A DNA stretch of 64,000 nt from Arthrobacter sp. MYb213 (GTDB lineage Bacteria > Actinomycetota > Actinomycetes > Actinomycetales > Micrococcaceae). Positions within the stretch are counted from its first letter, which is position 1; each line of letters begins with the position of its first letter. Below, piece by piece: positions 46,632 to 56,517 of the stretch. A program made the translations under genes and the position numbers. The notes below the pieces were generated by a model that was not told where the DNA came from, searched no databases, and saw only the letters and a list, made by a program, of their open reading frames with translations. The stretch is from the NCBI RefSeq assembly GCF_002979915.1, contig NZ_PCQA01000005.1:124001-188000 (forward strand). The letters are read 5' to 3'.

Positions 46632-47945
46632 GTGGCTACCGAAGCATTCAGCACCGTTGACATCATTCGTACCAAACGCGATGGCGGAATCCTCAGCGAT
46701 GAGATGATCGACTGGACCATCGACGCCTACACCCGCGGGGCCATCGCCGAAGAACAAATGTCCGCGCTGAATATGGCGATTTTTTTCCAAGGTATGAACC
46801 GCAAGGAAATCTCGCGCTGGACCCACGCGATGATTAACTCCGGTGAGCGCATGGATTTCTCCGGGCTCAAGGATGCCACCGGGAAAATCTTGGCTACCAC
46901 CGACAAGCACTCCACCGGTGGGGTAGGGGACAAGATCACCTTGCCCCTGGCACCCCTGGTCGCCAGCTTTGGTGTTGCCGTTCCGCAGCTTTCGGGCCGC
47001 GGACTGGGCCACACCGGCGGCACCCTGGACAAGCTCGAAGCGATCCCGGGCTGGCGCGCGGCGCTATCCAACGAGGAAATGTTTGCTCAGCTTTCCGGTG
47101 CTGGAGCGGTCATTTGCGCGGCCGGAACTGGGCTGGCTCCGGCCGATAAAAAACTCTATGCACTGCGTGATGTGACCGCGACGGTAGATTCGTTGCCATT
47201 GATTGCTTCCTCGATTATGAGCAAGAAGATCGCCGAGGGCACCGGGACGCTGATCTTGGATGTGAAGGTCGGTTCCGGCGCATTTATGAAGGACGAGGCC
47301 ATGGCTCGCGAGCTGGCCGAAACGATGGTCTACCTAGGTACGGACGCCGGGGTGAATACCGTGGCGCTGCTGACAAATATGGACACCCCACTGGGCTTGA
47401 CCGCCGGTAACGCGATCGAGGTAGATGAATCCGTGGAGGTGCTCGCCGGCGGGGGACCGGAAGACGTGATCGAGCTGACCGTCGCCTTGGCCACCGAGAT
47501 GCTGGCAGGAGCCGGGATCACCGACGTGGACGTGCGCGGCGCGCTCAATAATGGACAGGCCATGGACCGTTGGCGTCAGATGATCATCGCTCAGGGTGGC
47601 GACCCGGATGCGAAGTTGCCGGTGGCCAAGGAATCGCACACCGTATACGCGCAGGCGGAAGGTGCGTTGTTAAAGCTCGACGCCATGGATATTGGTCTGG
47701 CTGCCTGGAGCCTGGGTGCTGGGCGTGCGCGCAAGGAAGACTCGGTGCAGGCAGGAGCCGGCGTGCGCTTGCACGTGAAGCCAGGCGCCCTGGTGCGCCG
47801 CGGACAGCCAATCGCCACCTTGCTCACCGATACCCCGGAGAAGTTCCCGCGTGCTATCGAACTGGTGGAAAAAGCGATCCTGATCGGCTCGGATACCGAC
47901 CGTGCAGATACCCGACTGATCTTGGGTCGGATCGCAGCAAAATAA
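46632..47945 (+). CDS. deoA: Thymidine phosphorylase
   Basis: This 437-residue enzyme splits thymidine or deoxyuridine with phosphate. The phosphate-binding signature is DKHSTGGVGDK near residue 95, with SGRGLGHTGGTLDKLEAI following; the C-terminal domain is the PYNP type. The start is GTG at 46632 with AAGGAG upstream. It ends the nucleoside operon before a strong terminator. Confidence 0.95.
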   Translation: MATEAFSTVDIIRTKRDGGILSDEMIDWTIDAYTRGAIAEEQMSALNMAIFFQGMNRKEISRWTHAMINSGERMDFSGLKDATGKILATTDKHSTGGVGDKITLPLAPLVASFGVAVPQLSGRGLGHTGGTLDKLEAIPGWRAALSNEEMFAQLSGAGAVICAAGTGLAPADKKLYALRDVTATVDSLPLIASSIMSKKIAEGTGTLILDVKVGSGAFMKDEAMARELAETMVYLGTDAGVNTVALLTNMDTPLGLTAGNAIEVDESVEVLAGGGPEDVIELTVALATEMLAGAGITDVDVRGALNNGQAMDRWRQMIIAQGGDPDAKLPVAKESHTVYAQAEGALLKLDAMDIGLAAWSLGAGRARKEDSVQAGAGVRLHVKPGALVRRGQPIATLLTDTPEKFPRAIELVEKAILIGSDTDRADTRLILGRIAAK

Positions 47946-47987
47946 TTTTGTTGAATTAGGTCGAAGTCACTTTGACTTGTTTTATAT

Positions 47988-48032
47988 CCGGCGACAGCAG
48001 TGAAGTTGATTCCCTGCTGTCGCCGGTTTTTT
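47988..48032 (+). terminator. Rho-independent terminator of the nucleoside operon
   Basis: A perfect 13-bp stem (CCGGCGACAGCAG at 47988-48000 with 48014-48026) with a 13-base loop is followed by six T. Confidence 0.93.
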
Positions 48033-48376
48033 CTGTCCGCTGACCTGTTCCAAACAGCTAAGACAGCTAACGTTGCATATCTAGAAACTTGCGAGGTTTG
48101 TCGTGTCAGCATTTTTATCCCAGAGCTTCGACTTGAGAAGTGCTAGCCAGGGCGAGTAACTTCATCCAGGGAACTCAAAATGATGCTCACCAGTAACTCC
48201 CAGCAAACTCGCGGGAACCAAAATGCCATAGTCAATCGTTCAATAGGTGAGTCCGCCGGGAGGTGTGTCTCAAGAAATTCCACAATACGACGAAGGTTGG
48301 ATGCCAAGGCACCAATCCTCGAGTGAGAATGGATAATCGGCGCACACGCGCATGCTCGGGGAAGAAGTAAAGATTA
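48033..48376. other. Gene-free spacer before the DedA gene
   Basis: About 340 bases hold no convincing gene. Open frames here are short or continue antisense into the DedA gene and have no recognised protein sequence. No hairpins or repeats beyond chance stood out; the DedA promoter is presumably in this stretch. Confidence 0.5.
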
Positions 48377-49051
48377 ATGGAACTGATCAACGAGGCAATC
48401 ACGCAGGCTGCAAGTGCGTGGTGGGTTTTGCCGTTGCTGTTCTTATTCTGCATGGTTGATGCTTTCTTCCCGATAGTGCCTTCCGAATCTTTTCTCGTCT
48501 CGCTTGCTGCCGTGGGCATCAGCACCGGGACGCCCAACTTGTTCCTCGTCGCGTTGCTCGGCATCACCGGAGCAATTCTGGGCGACCAAATCACCTTCTT
48601 CATCGGGCGCAAACTGGGTGCGAAGGGATTCCTTTGGATGCGCGGTGCCAGAGCCCAGCGGGTGCTGCGGTTCTCCGCACGAAAGCTTGAAACCTCCGGC
48701 GCACTTTTGATCTTCACCGCAAGATATATCCCCATTGGCCGGGTGGCGGTGAATCTGACCGCCGGGGCTACCGGCTTCAGCCACCGCCGGTTCACGCTCT
48801 TCGACATGATCGGCTGTATCACCTGGGGTGCCTATTCGGTAGGTATCGGAGCGCTGGCGGGAAACTGGCTGGCACACAACAAACTGGTCGGAATCATCGC
48901 CTCAGTAGTGATCGCCGTGGTCTTGGGTTACCTCATTGATTTGCTGGTTAATCGTGTGTTGAAAAAGTACGGTAAGCGTCCGCAAAAGGCCGATACCGTG
49001 CAATCGACCGGGGTATTGGAACTTGTTCCGCCGGAGCATAAGCAGGGTTAA
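48377..49051 (+). CDS. DedA family membrane protein
   Basis: This 224-residue protein is a DedA/SNARE-associated family member, thought to be a lipid flippase-like or proton-dependent transporter. Motifs are the FFPIVPSESFLV loop, GDQITFFIGRKLG and FTARYIPIGRVAVNLTAG with the conserved Arg residues, then WGAYSVGIGALAG. About four or five helices are seen and a basic, polar C-terminal tail. It is a single gene. Confidence 0.88.
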   Translation: MELINEAITQAASAWWVLPLLFLFCMVDAFFPIVPSESFLVSLAAVGISTGTPNLFLVALLGITGAILGDQITFFIGRKLGAKGFLWMRGARAQRVLRFSARKLETSGALLIFTARYIPIGRVAVNLTAGATGFSHRRFTLFDMIGCITWGAYSVGIGALAGNWLAHNKLVGIIASVVIAVVLGYLIDLLVNRVLKKYGKRPQKADTVQSTGVLELVPPEHKQG

Positions 49052-49141
49052 CCTGCTAGCTTGACGATGGTCACATACAGGCTCGCAGATCTTTACCCAT
49101 TAGAACTATCTGTGCGGACAAAATACGACTAGGCTCGACCT

Positions 49142-50335
49142 GTGACTGAAGAAATGATTCATCTTGCCTATGATCCCGAGTTCGACTTCCGGGATCTGCC
49201 CAAAGTTTCGCTACATGACCACCTAGACGGTGGCTTGCGCCCGCAAACCATCATCGAGTTGTCGGCGGAGGTCGGCCATGAGCTACCTGCCACCGAGGCT
49301 GAAGCCTTGGCTGACTGGTTCCATGAATCGGCTGACTCCGGTTCATTGCCACGCTACTTAGAGACCTTCGAACACACCCTTGCGGTTATGCAGACGCGTG
49401 ACGCGTTGATCCGTGTGGCTCGCGAATTCGTAGAGGACCTCGCCGCCGACGGCGTGATCTACGGCGAAGTACGCTACGCACCAGAACAACACCTACGCGA
49501 AGGTCTGAGCCTGGACGACGTCGTTGATGCCGTACAAGAAGGCATGGAGCAGGCCGTAGAGGCGCTCAACAACGAGGGCCACCCAATTCAGGTGGGTCAG
49601 GTCATCTCTGCCATGCGCCAGGCTGACCGCGGTCTGGAAATCGCACAGCTAGCCTTGCGTCACCGTGGACATGGTGTTGTCGGGTTCGACATCGCCGGGC
49701 CCGAAGAAGGATTCCCGGCCTCGCGGATGAAGGAAGCCTTCGACCTGCTAGCGGAAAACCTCTTCCCGACGACCGTGCACGCTGGCGAAGGCGCCGGCCT
49801 AGACTCGATCAAGGACGCGATCTTGGCTGGCCGTGCCACCCGTTTGGGCCATGGCGTACGCGTTGCCGAAGATATCGAAATTGAATTCGGTGGCGTTGAT
49901 GATGACGGGGAAACCCTGGATCAGGACACCGGACTGGTTGCCTTGGGCCCAGTGGCCAACTGGGTTCGTGAACGTGGAATTCCACTGGAGATCTGCCCAT
50001 CGTCCAACCTGCAGACCGGTGCTACCGCCTCCTTCGGCGAGGGAATTGAATCCCACCCGATCGACCTGCTGGTGCAGACCGGTTTTAACGTCACGATCTC
50101 CCCGGATAACCGTCTGATGAGTGGCACCAGCCTGTCCGACGAGTTCGAACTGCTGGTCGAAGCCTTCGACTATGACCTCGAAGACCTGCTGGATCTGACA
50201 TTGAACGCAGCCGAGGCTGCCTTCGTACCGTTGGAAATGCGTGAACTGCTGGTTGAATACATCAACGATTACTACGCCGACTTGCTCGACGAAGACGACG
50301 ATGATGATGACGACGAGGAATACGAAGAGATCTAA
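49142..50335 (+). CDS. add: Adenosine deaminase
   Basis: This 397-residue amidohydrolase deaminates adenosine. Zinc histidines are in SLHDHLDGG, THVHAGEG-like TTVHAGEG and the catalytic region RLGHGVRVA; CPSSN and TISPDNRLMSGT carry the remaining site. The C terminus ends in an unusual acidic run, eight Asp/Glu-type residues then EEYEEI, absent from shorter homologues. Start is GTG at 49142. It fits the nucleoside salvage cluster upstream, though a DedA gene and its own promoter region separate them. Confidence 0.9.
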   Translation: MTEEMIHLAYDPEFDFRDLPKVSLHDHLDGGLRPQTIIELSAEVGHELPATEAEALADWFHESADSGSLPRYLETFEHTLAVMQTRDALIRVAREFVEDLAADGVIYGEVRYAPEQHLREGLSLDDVVDAVQEGMEQAVEALNNEGHPIQVGQVISAMRQADRGLEIAQLALRHRGHGVVGFDIAGPEEGFPASRMKEAFDLLAENLFPTTVHAGEGAGLDSIKDAILAGRATRLGHGVRVAEDIEIEFGGVDDDGETLDQDTGLVALGPVANWVRERGIPLEICPSSNLQTGATASFGEGIESHPIDLLVQTGFNVTISPDNRLMSGTSLSDEFELLVEAFDYDLEDLLDLTLNAAEAAFVPLEMRELLVEYINDYYADLLDEDDDDDDDEEYEEI

Positions 50336-50356
50336 TTCTCGACGCATCTTTTGATC

Positions 50357-50394
50357 ACAAGGGTCACCTTTACGGTGGCCCTTGTTGGTTTTTA
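50357..50394 (+). terminator. Rho-independent terminator of add
   Basis: A 12-bp stem (50357-50368 with 50374-50385, one wobble) is followed by TGGTTTTT. The next 256 bases, to the GNAT gene, hold nothing recognised. Confidence 0.85.
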
Positions 50395-50650
50395 ACGACC
50401 TGCATCAGGGATGGAAATATAACTTTTGCGAACACCGTCGTGGATTTATCGTTGTCAGCGTTTAACTTCGAATACCACCGGCGAGAAGTAATGATGTTCT
50501 GTGAGCCTTTTTCAGCTGAGCAATGATGGCTGCTCACCCCTGCCTTCGCCGTTCCTTGAAACAAGCGCAAGAACGTGAGCACGGCCCTTGGCTGACTGCC
50601 TTGGTGCATTTTTCAGGCACGGTTTGAGCTCAAGCAGATAAGGTCGACTC

Positions 50651-51193
50651 ATGCCCATCACTTTTGTCGTCATGAACGAAACTGATACCGACGAAGTCGT
50701 CGCCTTCTTGGTATCCAACTCATTCCCCTTTCATGTTCAGCCCGCGGCACAGGAGCCGGGTACCAGAGCAAAAGTTGTTGCGGGACGCTTCTGGAACGAA
50801 GATACCCAAGGCTACTGGATCAATAACGATGGCCGCCGAGTGGGAATGGTCGCCTTGGAAGACCTGCAAGATGAAGACTCTCCAGTGTTTGATCTGCGGT
50901 TGGCCGAAGATCAGCGGGGTAAGGGACTTGGGTTAAAAGTCCTTCGCGCGCTTTGTGATCTAGTTTTTCAGACTATGCCTCAGGTGTTGCGATTTGAAGG
51001 TCAGACGAGGGAGGACAACATCGCCATGAGAAAGACGTTCTTGCGTGCCGGGTTTGTGAAGGAAGCGCATTATCGGATGGCGTGGCCGACCAGTGATGGG
51101 CGATACCTCGCCTCGGTGGCATACACCATGTTGCGCCAAGACTGGGCAAATCACACAGTCACCGCTTTTGACTGGGATGACCTCGCACCTTAG
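50651..51193 (+). CDS. GNAT family N-acetyltransferase
   Basis: This 180-residue protein has the acetyl-CoA-binding motif of GNAT enzymes: FDLRLAEDQRGKGLGLKVLRALCDLVF (Q/R-x-x-G-x-G), followed by NIAMRKTFLRAGFVKEAHYRM. Substrate (small molecule or RimJ/RimL-like protein N terminus) is not known. The ATG at 50651 is the first; it probably stands alone or with the next gene 27 bases downstream. Confidence 0.85.
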   Translation: MPITFVVMNETDTDEVVAFLVSNSFPFHVQPAAQEPGTRAKVVAGRFWNEDTQGYWINNDGRRVGMVALEDLQDEDSPVFDLRLAEDQRGKGLGLKVLRALCDLVFQTMPQVLRFEGQTREDNIAMRKTFLRAGFVKEAHYRMAWPTSDGRYLASVAYTMLRQDWANHTVTAFDWDDLAP

Positions 51194-51219
51194 GTTTCTA
51201 CGTCAACTATGCTCATAGC

Positions 51220-51765
51220 GTGGGTAAAATATACGAGGAAATCGACGAGAACCTGAAGGCTTGGATCGGGCAACAGCCAATGTGGTTTGTGGCCACCGCG
51301 CCACTTTCCGCCCAAGGGCATGTGAATATGTCACCACGGGGTTTGGATTCCTTTTCGATTTTGGGACCCAACCGGGTCGCCTGGGTGGACTACACCGGAA
51401 GCGGCGTAGAAACGATTGCGCACCTGCGCGAAAACGGTCGGATCTGCCTGATGTTTAACTCCTTCGAGCAACGGCCACGCATTGTTCGGCTACATGGTCA
51501 GGGAACGGTACACGTTCCGGGTGATCAAGTATTTGACCAAGTAGTTGCCTTGCACCCCACAAACTTGGGTACCCGCGCTGTCATCGAGGTAGAAGTGACT
51601 CGGATCAGTGACTCTTGCGGCTGGGGTGTTCCACAAATGGAGCTGACCGGTGAACGCGACACCATGGATCTCTGGGCGCAGAAAAAGGGCGAAGCGGGGC
51701 TGAAAGAATATCGCGAGCAGAAGAATTCTTTGAGCATCGATGGCCTGCCGGGGCTGGGCTCATGA
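51220..51765 (+). CDS. Pyridoxamine 5'-phosphate oxidase family protein
   Basis: This 181-residue protein has the FMN-binding split barrel: FVATAPLSAQGHVNMSPRGLD, then WVDYTGSGVETIAHLRENGRICLMF and IVRLHGQGTVHVPG. It belongs to the uncharacterised PNPOx-like group, which is not true PdxH. GTG at 51220 is the start. A MazG gene follows by 18 bases. Confidence 0.85.
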   Translation: MGKIYEEIDENLKAWIGQQPMWFVATAPLSAQGHVNMSPRGLDSFSILGPNRVAWVDYTGSGVETIAHLRENGRICLMFNSFEQRPRIVRLHGQGTVHVPGDQVFDQVVALHPTNLGTRAVIEVEVTRISDSCGWGVPQMELTGERDTMDLWAQKKGEAGLKEYREQKNSLSIDGLPGLGS

Positions 51766-51783
51766 TGTGATTAGCTTGTCTTT

Positions 51784-52452
51784 ATGCGAAGTGAGAGCGA
51801 ACTAGACCGGCTCATCGGGATTATTGAAACCCTGCGAGAACGCTGTGCCTGGACCGGCGCGTTGACTCACGAGTCGCTGCGCACCTATTTAGTTGAGGAA
51901 TCCTATGAGGTGCTCGACGCTATCGGAGCGAAGGATCCGCAACTGTTGTGCGAGGAACTTGGAGACTTGCTCTTCCAGATTTTATTGCATGCACAAATCG
52001 CAAAAGAGCAGGAAAACTTCGGTCTACAGGACGTAGCTAAAGCCCTGGCCGACAAACTTTTGCGGCGTAACCGCCACGTCTTTGATGCTCAGGGAAATCT
52101 CGAGCCGGTAATCACCGAAGATGTTGCGCAGATTATTCGCATTTGGGATGCGGCGAAACAAGCCGAACGTGCCGGGGCGCCAAAACGAAAGAATGCAGGG
52201 CTTCCTGCAGGTCTTCCCGCGCTGACCTTGTCACAAAAGTTATTGGATCGCCACCACCGTGCAGGTGCCACAAATCTTCCCGAGGCCACCGAGCAAATGC
52301 GTGCCCGGGTGCACGATGAGCAGGGTCTTGGCGCAGAATTACTGGCCTTGTCTGCCCGCGCCGAAGAGCTGGGGTTAGACGCCGAATCGGTGCTGCGTGA
52401 TGCCTTGACGAAAAAATATGCAGGGATGAAGAACGAAACAACGTCGCCCTAA
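51784..52452 (+). CDS. mazG: MazG-family nucleotide pyrophosphohydrolase
   Basis: This 222-residue protein has the MazG motif: LRERCAWTGALTHESLRTYLVEESYEVLDAI followed by EELGDLLFQILLHAQIA, where the acidic EExxE and EExxD sites bind magnesium. It hydrolyses nucleoside triphosphates and cleans the nucleotide pool. One domain is complete; the second half is degenerate, as often in actinobacteria. In place of the usual CPWD it has CAWTGA. It lies just upstream of eno with a 107-base gap. Confidence 0.82.
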   Translation: MRSESELDRLIGIIETLRERCAWTGALTHESLRTYLVEESYEVLDAIGAKDPQLLCEELGDLLFQILLHAQIAKEQENFGLQDVAKALADKLLRRNRHVFDAQGNLEPVITEDVAQIIRIWDAAKQAERAGAPKRKNAGLPAGLPALTLSQKLLDRHHRAGATNLPEATEQMRARVHDEQGLGAELLALSARAEELGLDAESVLRDALTKKYAGMKNETTSP

Positions 52453-52529
52453 CAAGGTGTGACGCGCTAGGCTAGGAGCAGGCAATGGTGCCAACGGTCG
52501 ATCGGACCGCTGGATCGACCAGCCCTTAG

Positions 52530-53840
<1,311 letters not shown>

Positions 53841-53858
53841 TATTCAGGTAAAACGCAT

Positions 53859-53893
53859 AAGCTCGTCGGTAGTGGATACCGACGAGCTTTTCG
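53859..53893 (+). terminator. Rho-independent terminator of eno
   Basis: A perfect 13-bp stem (53859-53871 with 53877-53889) with a five-base loop is followed by a T-rich tail. Confidence 0.92.
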
Positions 53894-53940
53894 TTATTTA
53901 ATGAAGATACCGTTGGAAGTACGAGTTTGAATGGGGGAGT

Positions 53941-54792
53941 ATGGCGCAGCGACCACCGCGTATGCCGCGACGAAATACCCCTACAGGTGATCAGCCACCT
54001 GAGGTGGCTGCGACGCACACGGATCCACAGGGCCACGAATCGGCAGGTCACAAGCCGCAGGCCCCACGCGGAGCCCACGAAGCCGATCCAAGCACCGACG
54101 CGTTGCACATTGTGCCAACGCCGTCGCCGAGCACCCCTAGCGCACGCCGGGTTCGGCAGTTGCCTTCCGAAGAGCGCAAAGCATCGCGAACACCTTCTTT
54201 TGGCGCGCCCAAAGCCGGTTCGCGCAGTAGTACGGCCAAAAGCCAGGGCGCTCAGGAAAATAAGTCGAAAACTCCTTTGCGGGAGCGCGCTAAAGAGAAA
54301 CAAAACGAACGCCGTCGTGATGACCGTGTGAAGTTCTCCGCAGCGGTGCGCCGCAAACCGGGGGAGAAGGCGCAGGCCACACAGCAGACTCCGGCCGGAG
54401 CTCCGGTAGCGGCCCACCGTTTTTCCGGACGTGTGGCTGCGCTACTAGTGGTACTCGCATTTTTTGCCGTGATGTTGGTACCTACGGTGAATTTTTACCG
54501 GACCCAGATGACCGAGATTAGTGAACTGCGAGCCTCGATCAGTGATAAAGAGGCACAGCGCGACGAGCTGAAGGCAGAGATCGCGCGCTGGGATGATCCG
54601 TTGTACATCAAGCAACAGGCTCGTGAGCGGATAAACTTGGTTATGCCCGGAGAAAAGCTTTACAAGGTTGTTGGTCAACTTCCTACCGAGGAAGCTAGCG
54701 CAACACCTAACGGCAGCACCTATGAGGTGCGCGCAGATCTTCCTTGGGTAGATGCGCTGCTTGATTCGGTACATCGCTCAGCGACTGACTAA
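53941..54792 (+). CDS. Septum formation initiator (FtsB/DivIC family)
   Basis: This 283-residue divisome protein has a long, disordered, charged N-terminal cytoplasmic region (residues 1-160, rich in Pro, Ala, Arg), one membrane helix (about 163-185) and a short extracellular coiled coil (SELRASISDKEAQRDELKAEI) with the family motif DDPLYIKQQARERINLVMPGE. It acts with FtsL/FtsQ-type proteins at the septum. GGGGGAG precedes the ATG. Placement after eno and before DUF501 and ppx is the conserved actinobacterial order. Confidence 0.9.
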   Translation: MAQRPPRMPRRNTPTGDQPPEVAATHTDPQGHESAGHKPQAPRGAHEADPSTDALHIVPTPSPSTPSARRVRQLPSEERKASRTPSFGAPKAGSRSSTAKSQGAQENKSKTPLRERAKEKQNERRRDDRVKFSAAVRRKPGEKAQATQQTPAGAPVAAHRFSGRVAALLVVLAFFAVMLVPTVNFYRTQMTEISELRASISDKEAQRDELKAEIARWDDPLYIKQQARERINLVMPGEKLYKVVGQLPTEEASATPNGSTYEVRADLPWVDALLDSVHRSATD

Positions 54793-54840
54793 TAAGCAAA
54801 CATACTCAAGCCGAACCACACGACGCGAAAAGACAAAAAC

Positions 54841-55533
54841 TTGACTGATAAGCCCATCCGCGAAGCCCTCGACGCCGCCGGACGAGTTCCGAGCGAACAG
54901 GATCTAGACACGCTCAGCCGCCAACTCAACCGTCCGGTGCGTGATGTGGTGGAGATTGGTGCACGCTGCGTGTGTGGCAACCCCCTGGTGGCGACCACGG
55001 CACCACGACTTTCTAGTGGTATTCCGTTCCCCACCACGTACTACCTGACGCACCCGGTGATTACCGCCGCTGTGTCTCGGCTGGAAGCCGCGGGACTGAT
55101 GGGCACGATGAACGAACGCCTCGGGGATGACACCGCGTTGGCTGCCGAGTACGTGTTGGCCCATGAGGCTTACCTGGCGAACCGTGACGCCATCGGCGCG
55201 CGCTCCGGTACCGGTGAGGTCCCGGAGATCACCGGCGTCTCCGCTGGCGGTATGCCTACTCGCGTTAAATGTTTGCACGTGCTGGTGGGCCATTCGCTGG
55301 CCGCCGGCGAAGGTGTTAACCCCTTAGGGGATGAAGCGATCGCGCAGATCGCCGAGTGGTGGACCAAAGACAAATGCTTCTGTGAAGGTGCGTGGGAGAC
55401 TACCGGCCAGGCACCAAGCCAGGATCGTTCACGCCATGTGAAGACTCAGGAAAAGGTTGACCCTTCGGTCAAGCGGGCCGAACGTGCGCGGAAGCGTGCA
55501 GAGCGTGAAGCCAACGAAGCGGATCAGGCCTAA
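54841..55533 (+). CDS. DUF501 family protein
   Basis: This 230-residue protein belongs to DUF501, found next to divIC and ppx in actinobacteria. Conserved segments are GARCVCGNPLVATTAPRL, GIPFPTTYYLTHP, GGMPTRVKCLHVLVGHSLAAG and WWTKDKCFCEG; the cysteine and histidine spacing suggests a metal site but this is unproven. The TTG at 54841 is the apparent start, and the C terminus is a charged, Arg/Ala-rich tail. The ppx start shares one base with its stop. Confidence 0.9.
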   Translation: MTDKPIREALDAAGRVPSEQDLDTLSRQLNRPVRDVVEIGARCVCGNPLVATTAPRLSSGIPFPTTYYLTHPVITAAVSRLEAAGLMGTMNERLGDDTALAAEYVLAHEAYLANRDAIGARSGTGEVPEITGVSAGGMPTRVKCLHVLVGHSLAAGEGVNPLGDEAIAQIAEWWTKDKCFCEGAWETTGQAPSQDRSRHVKTQEKVDPSVKRAERARKRAEREANEADQA

Positions 55534-56456
55534 TGCGCGTCGCGGGAATTGATTGCGGCACCAACTCCATCCGTCTGCTGATCGCCGACGCTGTGGAAAC
55601 CGACAGTGGCGTGAAGCTAAGCGATGTGTTTCGTACCATGCGCATAGTACGCCTGGGCCAAGATGTGGATGCGACCGGCGGCTTTGCCCCCGAGGCTCTG
55701 GAACGTACCTTTGCAGCGGTTCGTGAATACAAGGCACTATGTGATGAGCATGCGGTCCAGCAGATTCGTTTTGCTGCGACAAGTGCCGCGCGTGACGCGT
55801 CAAATCGTGATGTTTTCCTTTCCACCGTCACCGACCTGTTAGGTGTCACCCCGGAGGTGATCACCGGAGATGAGGAAGCAAATCTTTCATTCACCGGTGC
55901 TGCCTCGGTACGCGCAGGCAAAGACGGCAAAGTACTCGTCATCGACCTTGGTGGGGGATCGACCGAGTTTGTGCTCGGTGACGGATCTGGAATGCTGGCG
56001 GCTACCTCCCTGGATATGGGTTGCGTGCGAGTGACCGAACGCTTCGCCCAGCGTCGTGACGCGGTCGAGTTTATCGATCAGACGCTGGCCACTTTGGATA
56101 ATCGTGTGGATGTGTCAGAAGTTGACGCGGTGATTGTGGTGGCGGGGACATTTACCACGCTGACCGCGCAGGCCTTGGGACTTACCGCTTATGACTCGGC
56201 TGCCATTCACGGGGCCGAACTTAGCTTTAGCGACATGCGTCGAGCAACCACGCAGATGCTCTCCTATAACCGCGAAGAGCGCCAAGCCCTAGGATTCATG
56301 CATCCTGGACGCGTCGATGTGATTCAGGCGGGAGCGATAATCGTGGAACGCATACTGGATTACCTTGAACGAACTAGCGCGCAGCGCCCAATGACGTTGA
56401 TTGCTTCAGAACACGATATTCTCGATGGAATTGCGGCTTCGGCCGCGAGCAACTAG
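55533..56456 (+). CDS. ppx: Ppx/GppA phosphatase family (exopolyphosphatase-like)
   Basis: This 307-residue protein is a short actinobacterial Ppx/GppA phosphatase. ASKHA-fold motifs are GIDCGTNSIRLL, RIVRLGQDVDATG, FAATSAARDASN, GDEEANLSF and VIDLGGGSTEFVLG. Enzymes of this family hydrolyse polyphosphate or pppGpp; the single-domain form does not carry the C-terminal HD-like domain of E. coli Ppx. It overlaps the DUF501 stop by one base. Confidence 0.9.
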   Translation: MRVAGIDCGTNSIRLLIADAVETDSGVKLSDVFRTMRIVRLGQDVDATGGFAPEALERTFAAVREYKALCDEHAVQQIRFAATSAARDASNRDVFLSTVTDLLGVTPEVITGDEEANLSFTGAASVRAGKDGKVLVIDLGGGSTEFVLGDGSGMLAATSLDMGCVRVTERFAQRRDAVEFIDQTLATLDNRVDVSEVDAVIVVAGTFTTLTAQALGLTAYDSAAIHGAELSFSDMRRATTQMLSYNREERQALGFMHPGRVDVIQAGAIIVERILDYLERTSAQRPMTLIASEHDILDGIAASAASN

Positions 56457-56517
56457 TCAACTGCAACACTTTGCCTTATCGGCTAGGTGTGCCGGAGCCC
56501 CTTGCGAGGAGATGATT

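Noticed and set aside
48232-48822. Minus-strand frame before and over the DedA gene
   Set aside because: Mostly antisense to DedA; its tail in the spacer has no recognised sequence or ribosome site.
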